Positions 8,672 to 17,352 of a stretch of DNA of 64,000 nt are shown piece after piece. Made by a program: the position numbers and the translations under genes. The notes below the pieces were generated by a model that was given only the letters and a program-made list of their open reading frames with translations, was not told the DNA's origin and searched no databases. The number at the start of each line of letters is the position of its first letter. Positions within the stretch are counted from its first letter, which is position 1. This DNA is from Pseudoxanthomonas yeongjuensis (GTDB taxonomy: Bacteria; Pseudomonadota; Gammaproteobacteria; Xanthomonadales; Xanthomonadaceae): NCBI RefSeq assembly GCF_010093345.1, contig NZ_PDWT01000002.1, forward strand, positions 124,001-188,000. Reading direction: 5' to 3'.

Positions 8672-8806
8672 ATGAGCGATCCGATCCGCCCCGTCGATGA
8701 TTCCGCCGTGCGCCGCAAGCGCGCGGCGCGTACCGCGCTGGTCGTGGGCGGCATCGCGCTGTTGATCTACATCGGCTTCATCCTGTCCGGCGTCGTCGCG
8801 ACATGA
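8672..8806 (+). CDS. 44-residue single-span membrane protein between ctaD and ctaG
   Basis: This is a short gene. The product begins MSDPIRPVDDSAVRRKRAAR, is basic before the membrane, and then has one hydrophobic helix (about residues 21-43) and almost nothing after it. It starts 20 bases after ctaD with GGGAGG upstream. Its stop overlaps the ctaG start (ATGA), a sign of translational coupling. Short membrane proteins of this form occur at this place in many proteobacterial cox operons and are thought to act in oxidase assembly, perhaps with CtaG. The assignment rests on position, topology and coupling. Confidence 0.8.
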   Translation: MSDPIRPVDDSAVRRKRAARTALVVGGIALLIYIGFILSGVVAT

Positions 8807-9381
8807 GCGCGGGCAAGTCCAACTCCGCGGGCATGCTGAAACTGATCGGCGTGTCGCTGGCCGCGTTCGCCTTCACCTTCTCGCTGGTGCCGCTGTACCG
8901 CATCGCCTGCGAGAAGGTCTTCGGCATCCGCCTGGAGCAGGGCCCCGGCGAAGCCAGGGCCGCGGCGCTGGCGCCGAAGGCGCGCACCGTCACCGTGCAG
9001 TTCGACGGCGGGGTGAACTCGAAGCTGCCGTGGGCGTTCCATCCGGAGCAGCTGACCATGCAGGTCGTTCCCGGTGAATTGAACGAGGCGAAGTATTTCG
9101 CCCGCAACGACAGCGCGCGCGCCATCGTCGGCAGCGCGGTGCCCTCGGTGGCGCCGTCGCGCGCTTCGGGCTACTTCACCAAGACCGAGTGCTTCTGCTT
9201 CACCGCCCAGACCCTGCAGGCCGGCGAAAGCCGCGACATGCCGGTGCGTTTCATCGTCGATCCGAATCTGCCCGCGGACATCGGCACCATCACCCTGTCC
9301 TACACCTTCTTCAAGAACGAGGCCCTGACCACTCAGCTGGGTGGGGCCAAGACCTCGTCCTCGCCGCTCGCGGCACCGTAA
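8803..9381 (+). CDS. ctaG: Cytochrome c oxidase assembly protein CtaG (Cox11)
   Basis: CtaG/Cox11 delivers copper to the CuB site of subunit I. The 192-residue product has one N-terminal membrane anchor (about 10-32, ending LVPLYRIACEKVFG) and an immunoglobulin-like periplasmic domain. The copper-binding CFCF motif is at C130/C132, followed by the family hallmarks DMPVRFIVDP and ITLSYTFF. The ATG overlaps the stop of the preceding small gene. The length is normal for the family and the order ctaD-small-ctaG-ctaE is standard. Confidence 0.96.
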   Translation: MSAGKSNSAGMLKLIGVSLAAFAFTFSLVPLYRIACEKVFGIRLEQGPGEARAAALAPKARTVTVQFDGGVNSKLPWAFHPEQLTMQVVPGELNEAKYFARNDSARAIVGSAVPSVAPSRASGYFTKTECFCFTAQTLQAGESRDMPVRFIVDPNLPADIGTITLSYTFFKNEALTTQLGGAKTSSSPLAAP

Positions 9382-9439
9382 CTCCAATCGAAGCAAATAT
9401 CGCACTCTCCACCGGATCAGCAACAGGAAAGATTCCGCC

Positions 9440-10318
9440 ATGGCCCAATCGCATTCGCCGGACGCCAACGTCTACTACGTACCGCACCACAGCAAGTGGC
9501 CGTTCGTGGGTTCCATCGCCATGTTCACCACCATGCTCGGCGTGGCCAGCTGGCTCAATGAAACGGCTTGGGGCAAGTGGACGTTCTTCGCCGGTCTCTT
9601 CATGTTGTGCGCCACGCTGTTCATGTGGTTCGGCGACGTGATCCGCGAATCGGTCACCGGCAACTACAACAAGCAGGTGGACGTGTCGTTCCGCATGGGC
9701 ATGGTCTGGTTCATCTTTTCCGAAGTCATGTTCTTCGGCGCGTTCTTCGGTGCGCTGTTCTATGCGCGCAACCTGGCGCTGCCGTGGCTGGGCGGTGCCG
9801 GCGATGGGGTGATGACCAATGCGCTGTTGTGGGAAGGCTTCAGCGCGGCCTGGCCGACCAGCGGCCCGGGCCAGGTCGGTGGCGCCTTCCAGACCATTCC
9901 GGCCTGGGGCCTGCCGCTGGTCAACACGCTGATCCTGTTGAGCTCCGGCGTGACCCTGACCATCGCCCACCACGCGCTGAAGGCCGCCAACCGCAAGCAG
10001 ATACTGATCTGGCTGGGCCTGACCGTGATCCTGGGCGGCCTGTTCCTGACCTTCCAGGCCGAGGAATACATCCATGCCTACAAGGAACTGAACCTCACGC
10101 TGGGTTCGGGCATCTACGGCTCCACCTTCTTCATGCTCACCGGCTTCCACGGCGCGCACGTGTTCCTGGGCACGCTGATGCTGGCGATCATGTGGCTGCG
10201 CGTGGCCAAGGGCCACTTCAGCAAGGACAACCATTTCGCCTTCGAGGCCGCCGCGTGGTACTGGCACTTCGTCGACGTGGTCTGGCTGGGCTTGTTCCTG
10301 TTCGTTTACGTGCTGTAA
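9440..10318 (+). CDS. ctaE: Cytochrome c oxidase subunit III
   Basis: This is a seven-helix inner-membrane subunit that stabilises the catalytic core. The start is placed at 9440, where MAQSHSPDANVYYVP matches typical bacterial subunit III starts; an open frame continues upstream but lacks family sequence. Motifs seen include SEVMFFGAFFGALFY, LLSSGVTLTIAHHAL, GFHGAHVFLGT and the terminal WHFVDVVWLGLF. The 292-residue length is normal. It ends the main plus-strand run ctaC-ctaD-small-ctaG-ctaE. The next gene, map, is not normally part of this cluster. Confidence 0.96.
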   Translation: MAQSHSPDANVYYVPHHSKWPFVGSIAMFTTMLGVASWLNETAWGKWTFFAGLFMLCATLFMWFGDVIRESVTGNYNKQVDVSFRMGMVWFIFSEVMFFGAFFGALFYARNLALPWLGGAGDGVMTNALLWEGFSAAWPTSGPGQVGGAFQTIPAWGLPLVNTLILLSSGVTLTIAHHALKAANRKQILIWLGLTVILGGLFLTFQAEEYIHAYKELNLTLGSGIYGSTFFMLTGFHGAHVFLGTLMLAIMWLRVAKGHFSKDNHFAFEAAAWYWHFVDVVWLGLFLFVYVL

Positions 10319-10419
10319 GCGCAACGGAAGAAAAGCGGAACGTCCGCCGCATCCGTGCAAGCGAGACCCCGCCGGTAACGGCGCCACCGGTTTTCTTGCT
10401 GGCTTACGGAGGAATCTAA

Positions 10420-11166
10420 ATGACGATCGAAACGGATGAGGACGTCGCAGGACTTCAGCGAATCGGCGGTATAGTCTCGTTGATACTCCAGCGAATGCTT
10501 GAATCAGCAGCCCCTGGAATGACGACCCGGGACCTCGACCGGATCGGCGAACGGCTCCTGGCAGAATACGGCGCACGATCCGCGCCGAAGCTGACATACG
10601 GCTTTCCTGGCGCGACCTGTATCAGCATCAACGAACAGGCAGCGCACGGCATTCCCGGAGACCGGATCATCCAGGCTGGAGATGTCCTCAACGTGGATGT
10701 GTCGGCGGAGCTGGGCGGATACTTCGCCGATACCGGCGGTACCACGGTAATACTGCCGACCACTCCGCTGAAGACCCGCCTGTGCCACGCCACCCGCATT
10801 GCGTTGACTGAAGCGATGAAGAACGCCAGGGCCGGGCTGCCCATCAACGGAATCGGTGCTGCCATCGAGCGTACCGCGAAGAAATACGGTTTCAGGGTTA
10901 TCGAGAATCTTGGCAGCCACGGCGTCGGCCGGGCGCTGCACGAGGAGCCGGAGCATATTCCCGGGTACTTCGATCCCTCTGATCAACGAATCCTGGAAGA
11001 AGGCATGGTCATCACCATAGAGCCATTTCTGTCCACGAAAAGCCGGGTCGTCGCGGAAGAAGCGGATGGTTGGACGCTTTCGGGTGCGAAAGGAAACCTG
11101 TCCGCGCAGTACGAGCACACCATGATCATCACGACGGGTGCGCCTTTGGTCGTCACGCGACACTGA
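10420..11166 (+). CDS. map: Type I methionine aminopeptidase, apparently inserted in the cox cluster
   Basis: It removes the initiator methionine from nascent proteins. The 248-residue product keeps all catalytic positions of E. coli MetAP: H76, D93, D104, H167, H174, E201 and E232 (motifs NVDVSAELGGYFADTGGT, SHGVGRALHEEPEHIPGY, TIEPF, QYEHTM). It should be active. Several things mark it as a newcomer. Codon use is less G+C-biased than the neighbours, including four ATA isoleucine codons. The ribosome-binding site is unusually strong (GGAGGAATCTAA before ATG). A similar-composition tail of about 190 bases follows it, with one short hairpin (11293-11307) and no gene. The housekeeping map gene usually sits near rpsB, so this is probably a second copy. 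Confidence 0.93.
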   Translation: MTIETDEDVAGLQRIGGIVSLILQRMLESAAPGMTTRDLDRIGERLLAEYGARSAPKLTYGFPGATCISINEQAAHGIPGDRIIQAGDVLNVDVSAELGGYFADTGGTTVILPTTPLKTRLCHATRIALTEAMKNARAGLPINGIGAAIERTAKKYGFRVIENLGSHGVGRALHEEPEHIPGYFDPSDQRILEEGMVITIEPFLSTKSRVVAEEADGWTLSGAKGNLSAQYEHTMIITTGAPLVVTRH

Positions 11167-11353
11167 TCGGGAACGAAAGCCGGTAATTCACTTGCTGGGC
11201 GCCTGTGCCCGGGGCGATTCGATCCACCCCAAGGGCATGTACGGGCTTTCTACCGATGGGTGTGTCGAGCATCGAAAGTCCATGTGTTCATCCGGCGCTT
11301 CGCGCCGCTTATCCAGTCTCGAGAATGCCCAGCTCCATATGGGATAATGAAGA

Positions 11354-11572
11354 TCAGCCGCCGATGCCGTGCGGCTTGATCACCCCGGTGTAGATGCCCA
11401 GCGCCACCAGCAGGATCAGCGCCACGGAAACGGCGATGCGCCGGGTCAGTGCGTTGACGGTACGCTTGCTCTGGCCCTTGTCGACCAGCAGGTAGTACAG
11501 GCCGGCGCCCAGGTTCCACAGGATCACGATCAGGAACGCGATGATCAGCAGTTTTTGCAGTGAAGGGCTCAT
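11354..11572 (-). CDS. DUF2909 twin-transmembrane protein
   Basis: This 72-residue product is made of two membrane helices (about 8-30 and 47-66) around a short basic loop (VDKGQSKRTVNALTRRI). It is the small twin-transmembrane protein regularly found on the opposite strand between ctaE and the SURF1 gene in Xanthomonadaceae and pseudomonads. Its function is not established; the position suggests oxidase biogenesis. The start follows the family (MSPSLQKLLIIAF) and is divergent from SURF1, with 54 bases between the two start codons. Confidence 0.85.
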   Translation of the reverse strand: MSPSLQKLLIIAFLIVILWNLGAGLYYLLVDKGQSKRTVNALTRRIAVSVALILLVALGIYTGVIKPHGIGG

Positions 11573-11626
11573 GAGGGATACGTCCAGCGATGTGTTTCCA
11601 TTATCGCAGCCACGGGTAAAGCGCGC

Positions 11627-12340
11627 ATGAGCCGGTCGGCCGGAAAGCTGTGGATACTCGCCGCGATCGTCATCGCCCTGTTCTGCCGGGCGGGGGTGTG
11701 GCAACTGGATCGCGCCGAGCAGAAACAGGCGATGCTGGCCGAATCGCAGAAAGCACTCGCGGAGCGCAAGCCGCTGCCGTTGTCCGCGGCCGGCGATCCG
11801 GCGCGCAAGACCGCCTACGACTGGGCGGCGGGCGAGGGCCGGTTCGCGCCGGCGCCGGCGGTGCTGCTGGACAACCAGAGTCACGGGGATCGCGCCGGCA
11901 TCCGTGTCTATCGGGTTTTCCTGTCCGCCGCCGCGCCGCCGTTGCTGGTCGAACTGGGCTGGCTGCCGTTGCCGGGCGACCGCAAGCTCCCCGTCATCGA
12001 AACTCCCCCGGGCCCGATCCGTGTAGCCGGCCTGCTGGCGCCGCCGCCTTCCCCGGGCATCGCCGGGTCGCAAGCCACGCCGCAGGCCGATGGCAACCTG
12101 CTGGCGATCGGGCTGGATCCCGCCGCGCTCGCGGATGCGCTGAAGGTGCCGACCCTGGCATCGCGCGTGCTCAAGCTGGATCCGGCATTGAAGCTCGGCT
12201 ACGCCCGCGACCTCGACATCCTGCCCAACACCCTGCCGCCGGAACGCCACCTCGGCTATGCGGTGCAATGGTTCGGCCTGGCGATTGCGGTGCTGGTCGT
12301 CGCGCTGGTGCTGACCTTGCGCAAACGACGCCCGCGCTGA
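11627..12340 (+). CDS. SURF1-family cytochrome oxidase assembly protein
   Basis: SURF1/Shy1 helps place heme a into subunit I. The 237-residue protein has the family plan: an N-terminal membrane helix followed by GVWQLDRAEQKQ, a periplasmic middle part with WLPLPGDRKLP, and a C-terminal helix preceded by RHLGYAVQWFG. Length and order are normal. It precedes the Sco-like gene and ctaA, both of which also serve heme and copper insertion, so the run to ctaB is likely one operon. Confidence 0.93.
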   Translation: MSRSAGKLWILAAIVIALFCRAGVWQLDRAEQKQAMLAESQKALAERKPLPLSAAGDPARKTAYDWAAGEGRFAPAPAVLLDNQSHGDRAGIRVYRVFLSAAAPPLLVELGWLPLPGDRKLPVIETPPGPIRVAGLLAPPPSPGIAGSQATPQADGNLLAIGLDPAALADALKVPTLASRVLKLDPALKLGYARDLDILPNTLPPERHLGYAVQWFGLAIAVLVVALVLTLRKRRPR

Positions 12341-12358
12341 GCGGCTGCGCATGAGAAA

Positions 12359-12970
12359 ATGCCGCACATGAATCCGAATTCCCCCGTTCCTGCACGACCC
12401 GATCCCATGCAACCCGATCCCGCCCAAGTCCGCCGCGGACGCTGGATACTGGTGCTGATCTTCCTGTTGTTCTTCGGTTCCATCTTCGGCGCCGGCGTGT
12501 TGCGCTTCAGCGGCTGGCAGCCAAAGGGCAGCAAGGTCCATGGGGAGATGCTGCGGCCCGCGATCGACGCGCGCGCCGTGGTGCCCAGGCTCGCCGATGG
12601 CAATAACTATGAGTGGCGGCCCACCGAGCGCCTGTGGCGGATCGTGGTCGCGCCTGCGGCCGACTGCACGACCGAATGCCAGAAGCTGGCGCGCGACCTC
12701 GACACGGTGTGGCAGTTGTTCGGCAACAACGCCGACCATGTCGAGATCCTCTGGGCCGGCGCGCTTCCCGCCGATGCGCCCGACACCCAATCCCGTCGCG
12801 TACTGCTGCCCACGCCGGAGTTGCTGGCCGCATTGCCGCGGGTGAAGGATCCGGCCGGCGTGCCTGTCTATGTGATCGATCCCAACGGTTTCGTGATCCT
12901 GCGTTATGCGCCGGGCACGGATCCGGGCTTCATCCGCGCCGACGTCTCCAAACTGCTGAAACTGATCTGA
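12359..12970 (+). CDS. Membrane-anchored Sco-like protein of the cox cluster
   Basis: The product has one membrane helix (about residues 29-48) and a periplasmic domain with a thioredoxin-like outline. RLWRIVVAPAADCTTECQKLARDL carries a CxxxC pair, the spacing of Sco1/SenC copper chaperones, and VYVIDPNGFVILRYAPG resembles the Sco C-terminal strand region. I do not see the Sco metal-binding histidine at its usual place, so copper binding by this protein is uncertain; a disulfide role is also possible. The ATG at 12368 (MNPNSP) is an alternative start. The stop overlaps the ctaA start, which ties it to heme a synthesis and oxidase assembly. Confidence 0.8.
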   Translation: MPHMNPNSPVPARPDPMQPDPAQVRRGRWILVLIFLLFFGSIFGAGVLRFSGWQPKGSKVHGEMLRPAIDARAVVPRLADGNNYEWRPTERLWRIVVAPAADCTTECQKLARDLDTVWQLFGNNADHVEILWAGALPADAPDTQSRRVLLPTPELLAALPRVKDPAGVPVYVIDPNGFVILRYAPGTDPGFIRADVSKLLKLI

Positions 12971-14133
12971 TGACCCTGGTCGCCCGTCCCGCTGTCTACC
13001 GACATTTCCATCGCTTCGCCTGGCTGGCCGTGGTGCTGACCTTGTGCGTGGTGGTGTTCGGCGCTTTCGTGCGCCTGTCCGATGCCGGCTTGAGTTGCCC
13101 GGACTGGCCGACCTGCTATGGACGCGCGGCCTGGCCGCAGGCCGCCAGCGAAGTCAGCGACCACGCGGCCAGCGCGATCCGTCCGTTCGAGACCCACAAG
13201 GCCTGGCGCGAACAGGTGCACAGGATGCTGGCCGGTTCGCTGGGCGTGCTGGTGCTGCTGCTGGCGGTGCTCGCGGCGCGCAAGCGGCGCCATGGCATCG
13301 CCCAGGTCGCGCTGGCATCGCTGCTGGTGGCGGCGGCGATTCCGCTGTACATGCGCGGGGAACATGCGGCTGCGTCGGCGCTGGCGATAGCCGGTGAGAT
13401 CATCCTGTTGTTCGCGGCCGTGCGCTGGTCGAACTCGGATCTGTCGCGGGTGGCCGTGCTCGCCCTCGCGGTGATCATCTTCCAGGCCCTGCTGGGCATG
13501 TGGACGGTGACCCTGCTGCTGAAGCCCATCGTGGTCATGGGCCACCTGCTGGGCGGACTGGCCACCTTCGCGCTGCTGGTGTGGATGGCCTGGCGGGCGA
13601 TCGATCGCCCGATCACCCTGGTCGAAGCCGGCGCATTGAAACGCTGGGTGATCGCCGGCCTGGTCCTGCTCGGATTGCAGATCGCGCTTGGCGGCTGGAC
13701 CAGCGCCAACTACGCGGCGCTGTCGTGCGGTGCGGGCAGCTGGTCCGCGGACAATTTCCCCAGGTGCGTGGGCCAATGGTGGCCGCCGCACGATTTCCGC
13801 GAAGGCTTCGTACTCTGGCGCGGGGTCGGCGTGGACTACGAAGGCGGCGTGCTGGATGGCGCGTCGCGTATCGCCATCCAGATGGCGCACCGCATCGTCG
13901 CCGTGCTGCTGGCGCTGTACCTGCTGGTGTTCGCAGTGCGCCTGCTGCGCACGCCGGGCATGCGCGGCTGGGCCACGGCGCTGATCGTGCTGGTGATCGG
14001 CCAGGTGTCGCTGGGCATCCTCAACGTCAAGCTGGCGCTGCCGCTGCACGTGGCCGTCGCCCACAACGCCGGTGCGGCGCTGTTGCTGTTCGTGCTGGTG
14101 TCGCTGCTGGCGCGCCTGCGCAGGCCGGAATGA
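12970..14133 (+). CDS. ctaA: Heme A synthase (COX15/CtaA)
   Basis: It converts heme O to heme A by oxidising the C8 methyl group. The product has 387 residues and eight expected helices. Conserved features are the cysteine pair in [12 protein letters not shown] (C43, C49), the histidines H76 and H84 in [16 protein letters not shown], and a second internal half with [14 protein letters not shown] and [10 protein letters not shown]. The long form without a C-terminal fusion is the type 2 enzyme of proteobacteria and mitochondria. The start overlaps the stop of the Sco-like gene, and its own stop overlaps the ctaB start, so translation of the three is likely coupled. Confidence 0.95.
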   Translation: MTLVARPAVYRHFHRFAWLAVVLTLCVVVFGAFVRLSDAGLSCPDWPTCYGRAAWPQAASEVSDHAASAIRPFETHKAWREQVHRMLAGSLGVLVLLLAVLAARKRRHGIAQVALASLLVAAAIPLYMRGEHAAASALAIAGEIILLFAAVRWSNSDLSRVAVLALAVIIFQALLGMWTVTLLLKPIVVMGHLLGGLATFALLVWMAWRAIDRPITLVEAGALKRWVIAGLVLLGLQIALGGWTSANYAALSCGAGSWSADNFPRCVGQWWPPHDFREGFVLWRGVGVDYEGGVLDGASRIAIQMAHRIVAVLLALYLLVFAVRLLRTPGMRGWATALIVLVIGQVSLGILNVKLALPLHVAVAHNAGAALLLFVLVSLLARLRRPE

Positions 14134-15050
14134 CGACGATGGCTACCGTCCGCCAGTACTGGAGCCTGACCAAGCCGCGCGTGGTCGCGCTGATCGTGTT
14201 CACCGCGCTGGTCGGCATGCTCCTGGCCATCGACGGCATGCCCGATGCGCAGCAGCTCAGGCATGGCGCGCTCGGTTTCCTCGGCATCTGGCTGGCGGCG
14301 TCCAGCGCGGCGGCGATCAACCAGATCCTGGACGCGCGCATCGACGCGAAGATGGCGCGGACCTCGTGGCGGCCGCTGGTGGTCGGCCAGCTGAAGCCGT
14401 GGCAGGCGCTGGTGTTCGCGCTGCTGCTGGCGGCCTTGTCGATGACGGTGCTGGTGCTGTGGGTCAACACCATCACCGCACTGCTGACCTTCGCTTCGCT
14501 GATCGGCTACGCGGTGGTCTACACGGTGTTCCTGAAGCGGGCCACGCCGCAGAACATCGTCATCGGCGGCGTCGCCGGCGCCGCGCCGCCGTTGCTGGGC
14601 TGGGCCGCGGTCACCGGCATGACCGGCGAGTGGGACTGGCCGTACGCGTTGTTGCTGGTGCTGATCATCTTCGTGTGGACGCCGCCGCATTTCTGGGCGC
14701 TGGCGATCTTCCGCCGCGACGATTACGCGCGGGCGCTGGTGCCGATGCTGCCGGTGACCCATGGCGTGACCTATACGCGCTGGCAGATCCTGTTCTACAC
14801 GGTGCTGCTGGTGGAAGTGACCGTGCTGCCGGTGATCTTCGGCATGAGCGGCCTGTTCTACCTGGGCGGCGCGCTGGTCCTGGGCGCGGTGTTCCTGTGG
14901 TACGCATGGCGCCTGCTGGATCCGCCCGACGAATTCTTCCCGATGCGCGTGTTCAACTATTCCATCGTCTACCTGATGGCGTTGTTCGTGTTCCTGCTGG
15001 CCGACCACTGGCTTATGCCGTTGCTGCAGCCGGCAGCGCTGGCCGGATGA
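14130..15050 (+). CDS. ctaB: Protoheme IX farnesyltransferase (heme O synthase)
   Basis: CtaB adds farnesyl to heme B, giving heme O for CtaA. The 306-residue membrane protein shows the UbiA-superfamily prenyl-diphosphate motif [20 protein letters not shown], the second motif [17 protein letters not shown] and the [11 protein letters not shown] signature of heme O synthases. Translation starts at ATGACG overlapping the ctaA stop. It closes the cox cluster; a GTAG-type repeat lies 13 bases after the stop and the next gene is convergent. Confidence 0.97.
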   Translation: MTTMATVRQYWSLTKPRVVALIVFTALVGMLLAIDGMPDAQQLRHGALGFLGIWLAASSAAAINQILDARIDAKMARTSWRPLVVGQLKPWQALVFALLLAALSMTVLVLWVNTITALLTFASLIGYAVVYTVFLKRATPQNIVIGGVAGAAPPLLGWAAVTGMTGEWDWPYALLLVLIIFVWTPPHFWALAIFRRDDYARALVPMLPVTHGVTYTRWQILFYTVLLVEVTVLPVIFGMSGLFYLGGALVLGAVFLWYAWRLLDPPDEFFPMRVFNYSIVYLMALFVFLLADHWLMPLLQPAALAG

Positions 15051-15063
15051 TTCCGCGAGAATC

Positions 15064-15144
15064 GTAGGAGCGCCCCTTGGGCGCGATGCTCTTGGGTTTT
15101 TCGCGATCGGATCGGAGGGCATCGCGCCCAAGGGGCGCTCCTAC
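15064..15144. repeat. REP-like element, GTAGGAGCG subfamily
   Basis: Its ends are GTAGGAGCGCCCCTTGGGCG and the complement CGCCCAAGGGGCGCTCCTAC, giving an outer stem of about 20 bp; the middle of about 40 bases contains GATGCTCTTG. It lies between the convergent ctaB and S9 peptidase genes, where it can form a terminator-like hairpin for both. Confidence 0.85.
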
Positions 15145-15153
15145 GGTCCGCGG

Positions 15154-17163
15154 TTATTCGGGCAACAGGTACTCCTGCCAGAAGCGCATCGTCGCTGCGC
15201 CGAAGTAATCGCTGTTGGTCTTCTTCTTGAAGCCGTGCCCTTCGTCGGCGTACATCAGGAACCACACCGGCCGGCCATTGCCGCGCACCGCTTTCACGAT
15301 CTGCTCGGCTTCGGTGTAGGGCACGCGCGGGTCGTTGCGGCCCTGGGCGACGAACAGCGGCGAGGTGATCCTGCCGGCGTTGTTCAGCGGCGAGATGCGC
15401 TCGAACACGACCTTCATTTCCGGATCGCGTTCGTCGCCGTACTCGGCGCGGCGCAGGTCGCGACGGTAGCTCTCGGTGTTGTTGAGGAAGGTGCCGAAGT
15501 GCGAGATGCCGACTGTTTCGACGCCAGCACGGATGCGCTCGCTGTAATGCATCAGCGAGGCCAGCACCATGTAGCCGCCATAGCTGCCGCCGGTCACGCC
15601 GACCCGGTCCGCGTCCAGTTCCGGTTGTTGCGCGATCCAGTCCAGCAACGCGCCGATGTCCTTGACCGAATCCTCGCGCTTTTCCGCATTGTCCAGGGTC
15701 AGGTAGGTCTTGCCATAGCCCGATGAGCCGCGCACATTGGGCACCAGCACCGCAATGCCGAGTTCGTTGGCCATGAACTGGATGCCGGGGTTGAAGGCCG
15801 GCAGCGCCTGGCCTTCGGGTCCGCCATGGATGCTGATCACCACCGGCAGCTTGTGGCCTGCCGTCGCGTTCGCGGGCCGGTAGTAGAACGCGGGAATGGT
15901 ACGCGGGCTCTTGCCCGGTGCGCCGCCATCCACCTGGTCGAAAGTGGGGAAGCGGACCAGCGTCGGCGCGACGAATTTCGAGGCATCGAGTCCGCCGACT
16001 TCGCTTTTGGTCCACTGCGTGCGTTCGCCGCCGGCCAGGTCGATGACATGCACATCGCTCGGCGAAGTCGCGGTGTTGAGGCTCAGGGCCAGGCGCTTGC
16101 CATCGGGCGAGAAACCGAAGCCGCCGATCACGCCCACGGGCAGGGCAGGCAGTTGCAACGGCCGGTGGTCCGGAAGCGAAAGCACATGCAGCTTGCCGAT
16201 CCCGTCCTCATTGCTGACGAAGGCCAGGTGCCTGCCGTCGTCTGCGATCTCCAGTCCTTCCACGTCCCATGGGATGCCGCCGCTCAACTGCAGGAGCTTG
16301 CCGCTGGCGGGGTCATGGAAACGCAGGGACTGGAACTCGCTGGCCTTGCCTTCGAACGGCTCGTCGGAAATGAAGTACGCCGCCTTGCCGCCGGGCGCGT
16401 ACCTGAATCCACCGAACGCCGCCTTGCCGCCATCGACCGGGAACAGTTCCAGCTTGCCGCTGGCGATATCGACTTCGCCGGGTTGCGATTCGCTCGCCGA
16501 AACGTACTTCATCACCAGCAGGCGCTTGCCATCCGGCGAGAAGTCCATCGCGCTCCAGCTGCCGCCGGCCGTCACCAGCGTGCGTGTCGTGCCCGCGCGG
16601 GTGTCGCGCAGCCAGATATCGCGATCCGTGCCGTTGCGCGCGGTACTCGTATAGGCCATCAGTCCGCCGTCATGGCTCAGCACCACGCCACCGTTCTGGG
16701 TGCGCTTGCCATCGGTCAGCAGGGCGATGGAACGGGTCTGCGCATCGAACCAGTACAACTGCGAGAACTCGTCTCCGCCCTTGTCCTTGGCGAAGACGAA
16801 GCCTTCGCGCCATGCCTTGGCCGGTGAAGGCGCGATGCCGGCCACGGGCTCCGGATAGAACGTCAACTGCTCGCGCGCGCCCATCGGCTGGCACACGCGA
16901 TGCGCCTGTGCGGTCTCGGCGAAGCGGGTGCTGATGAGCAGGCATCCGTCCCCGGTCCAGCCGGCGAAGGACGCACCGCGCGTGTTCTGGTAACGGTTGA
17001 GCCTGTCGATCAGTTCAGCCGGAATTTCCGGCACGTTCTCGGTGATGCGGTTGCCCTGTTCCTTGCGCACCACTTCCTGCGGCTTCATCGCCGCCTGCGC
17101 CGCGACGGGCAATGCGGCGAGCGCGAACAGGCTGGCGAACAGGGCATGATCCATGCGGCGCAT
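15154..17163 (-). CDS. S9-family (prolyl oligopeptidase type) exported peptidase
   Basis: This is a serine peptidase or acyl-peptide hydrolase-like enzyme of 669 residues. A Sec signal peptide (about 1-25, ending AAQA) predicts a periplasmic or secreted protein. Residues about 60-400 form a beta-propeller with repeated DGK/GGK blades. The C-terminal alpha/beta-hydrolase domain carries the nucleophile S527 in GGSYGGYM, the acid in QGRNDPRVPY and the histidine in DEGHGFKKK. IHGGPEGQA is the oxyanion-side strand. Members of this group clear short peptides during growth on protein; the exact specificity is not readable. Confidence 0.9.
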   Translation of the reverse strand: MRRMDHALFASLFALAALPVAAQAAMKPQEVVRKEQGNRITENVPEIPAELIDRLNRYQNTRGASFAGWTGDGCLLISTRFAETAQAHRVCQPMGAREQLTFYPEPVAGIAPSPAKAWREGFVFAKDKGGDEFSQLYWFDAQTRSIALLTDGKRTQNGGVVLSHDGGLMAYTSTARNGTDRDIWLRDTRAGTTRTLVTAGGSWSAMDFSPDGKRLLVMKYVSASESQPGEVDIASGKLELFPVDGGKAAFGGFRYAPGGKAAYFISDEPFEGKASEFQSLRFHDPASGKLLQLSGGIPWDVEGLEIADDGRHLAFVSNEDGIGKLHVLSLPDHRPLQLPALPVGVIGGFGFSPDGKRLALSLNTATSPSDVHVIDLAGGERTQWTKSEVGGLDASKFVAPTLVRFPTFDQVDGGAPGKSPRTIPAFYYRPANATAGHKLPVVISIHGGPEGQALPAFNPGIQFMANELGIAVLVPNVRGSSGYGKTYLTLDNAEKREDSVKDIGALLDWIAQQPELDADRVGVTGGSYGGYMVLASLMHYSERIRAGVETVGISHFGTFLNNTESYRRDLRRAEYGDERDPEMKVVFERISPLNNAGRITSPLFVAQGRNDPRVPYTEAEQIVKAVRGNGRPVWFLMYADEGHGFKKKTNSDYFGAATMRFWQEYLLPE

Positions 17164-17239
17164 CAGGATTCTCCTGGAGAGGGTCGCGACACTTTATCGC
17201 GGCGGGCGCGGGCCTGTGCATGACCAAGGTCATGCCTTG

Positions 17240-17306
17240 GTAGAGCCGAGCTTGCTCGGCCGCTCTTCGCGAAAAATCAAGAGCAGCCGAGCAAGCTCGG
17301 CTCTAC
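17240..17306. repeat. REP-like element, GTAGAGCCGAGC subfamily
   Basis: The left arm GTAGAGCCGAGCTTGCTCGG is mirrored by CCGAGCAAGCTCGGCTCTAC on the right, and each arm holds a smaller internal hairpin (CCGAGCTTGCTCGG). It lies in the 189-base gap between dnaG and the S9 peptidase gene, both on the minus strand, just after dnaG. It closely matches the elements at 21180 and 41666. Confidence 0.88.
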
Positions 17307-17352
17307 GCCCCGAAGCAAGTCCCCTTGGGGGACAAGGTGTCGGGATCCGTGT

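Noticed and set aside
11167-11353. Short open frames after map
   Set aside because: They begin inside map and have no family sequence or ribosome-binding site; treated as non-coding tail of the inserted segment.
11573-12790. Long minus-strand frame in front of the DUF2909 gene
   Set aside because: Only its last 72 codons are a real gene; the rest is antisense to SURF1 and the Sco-like gene.
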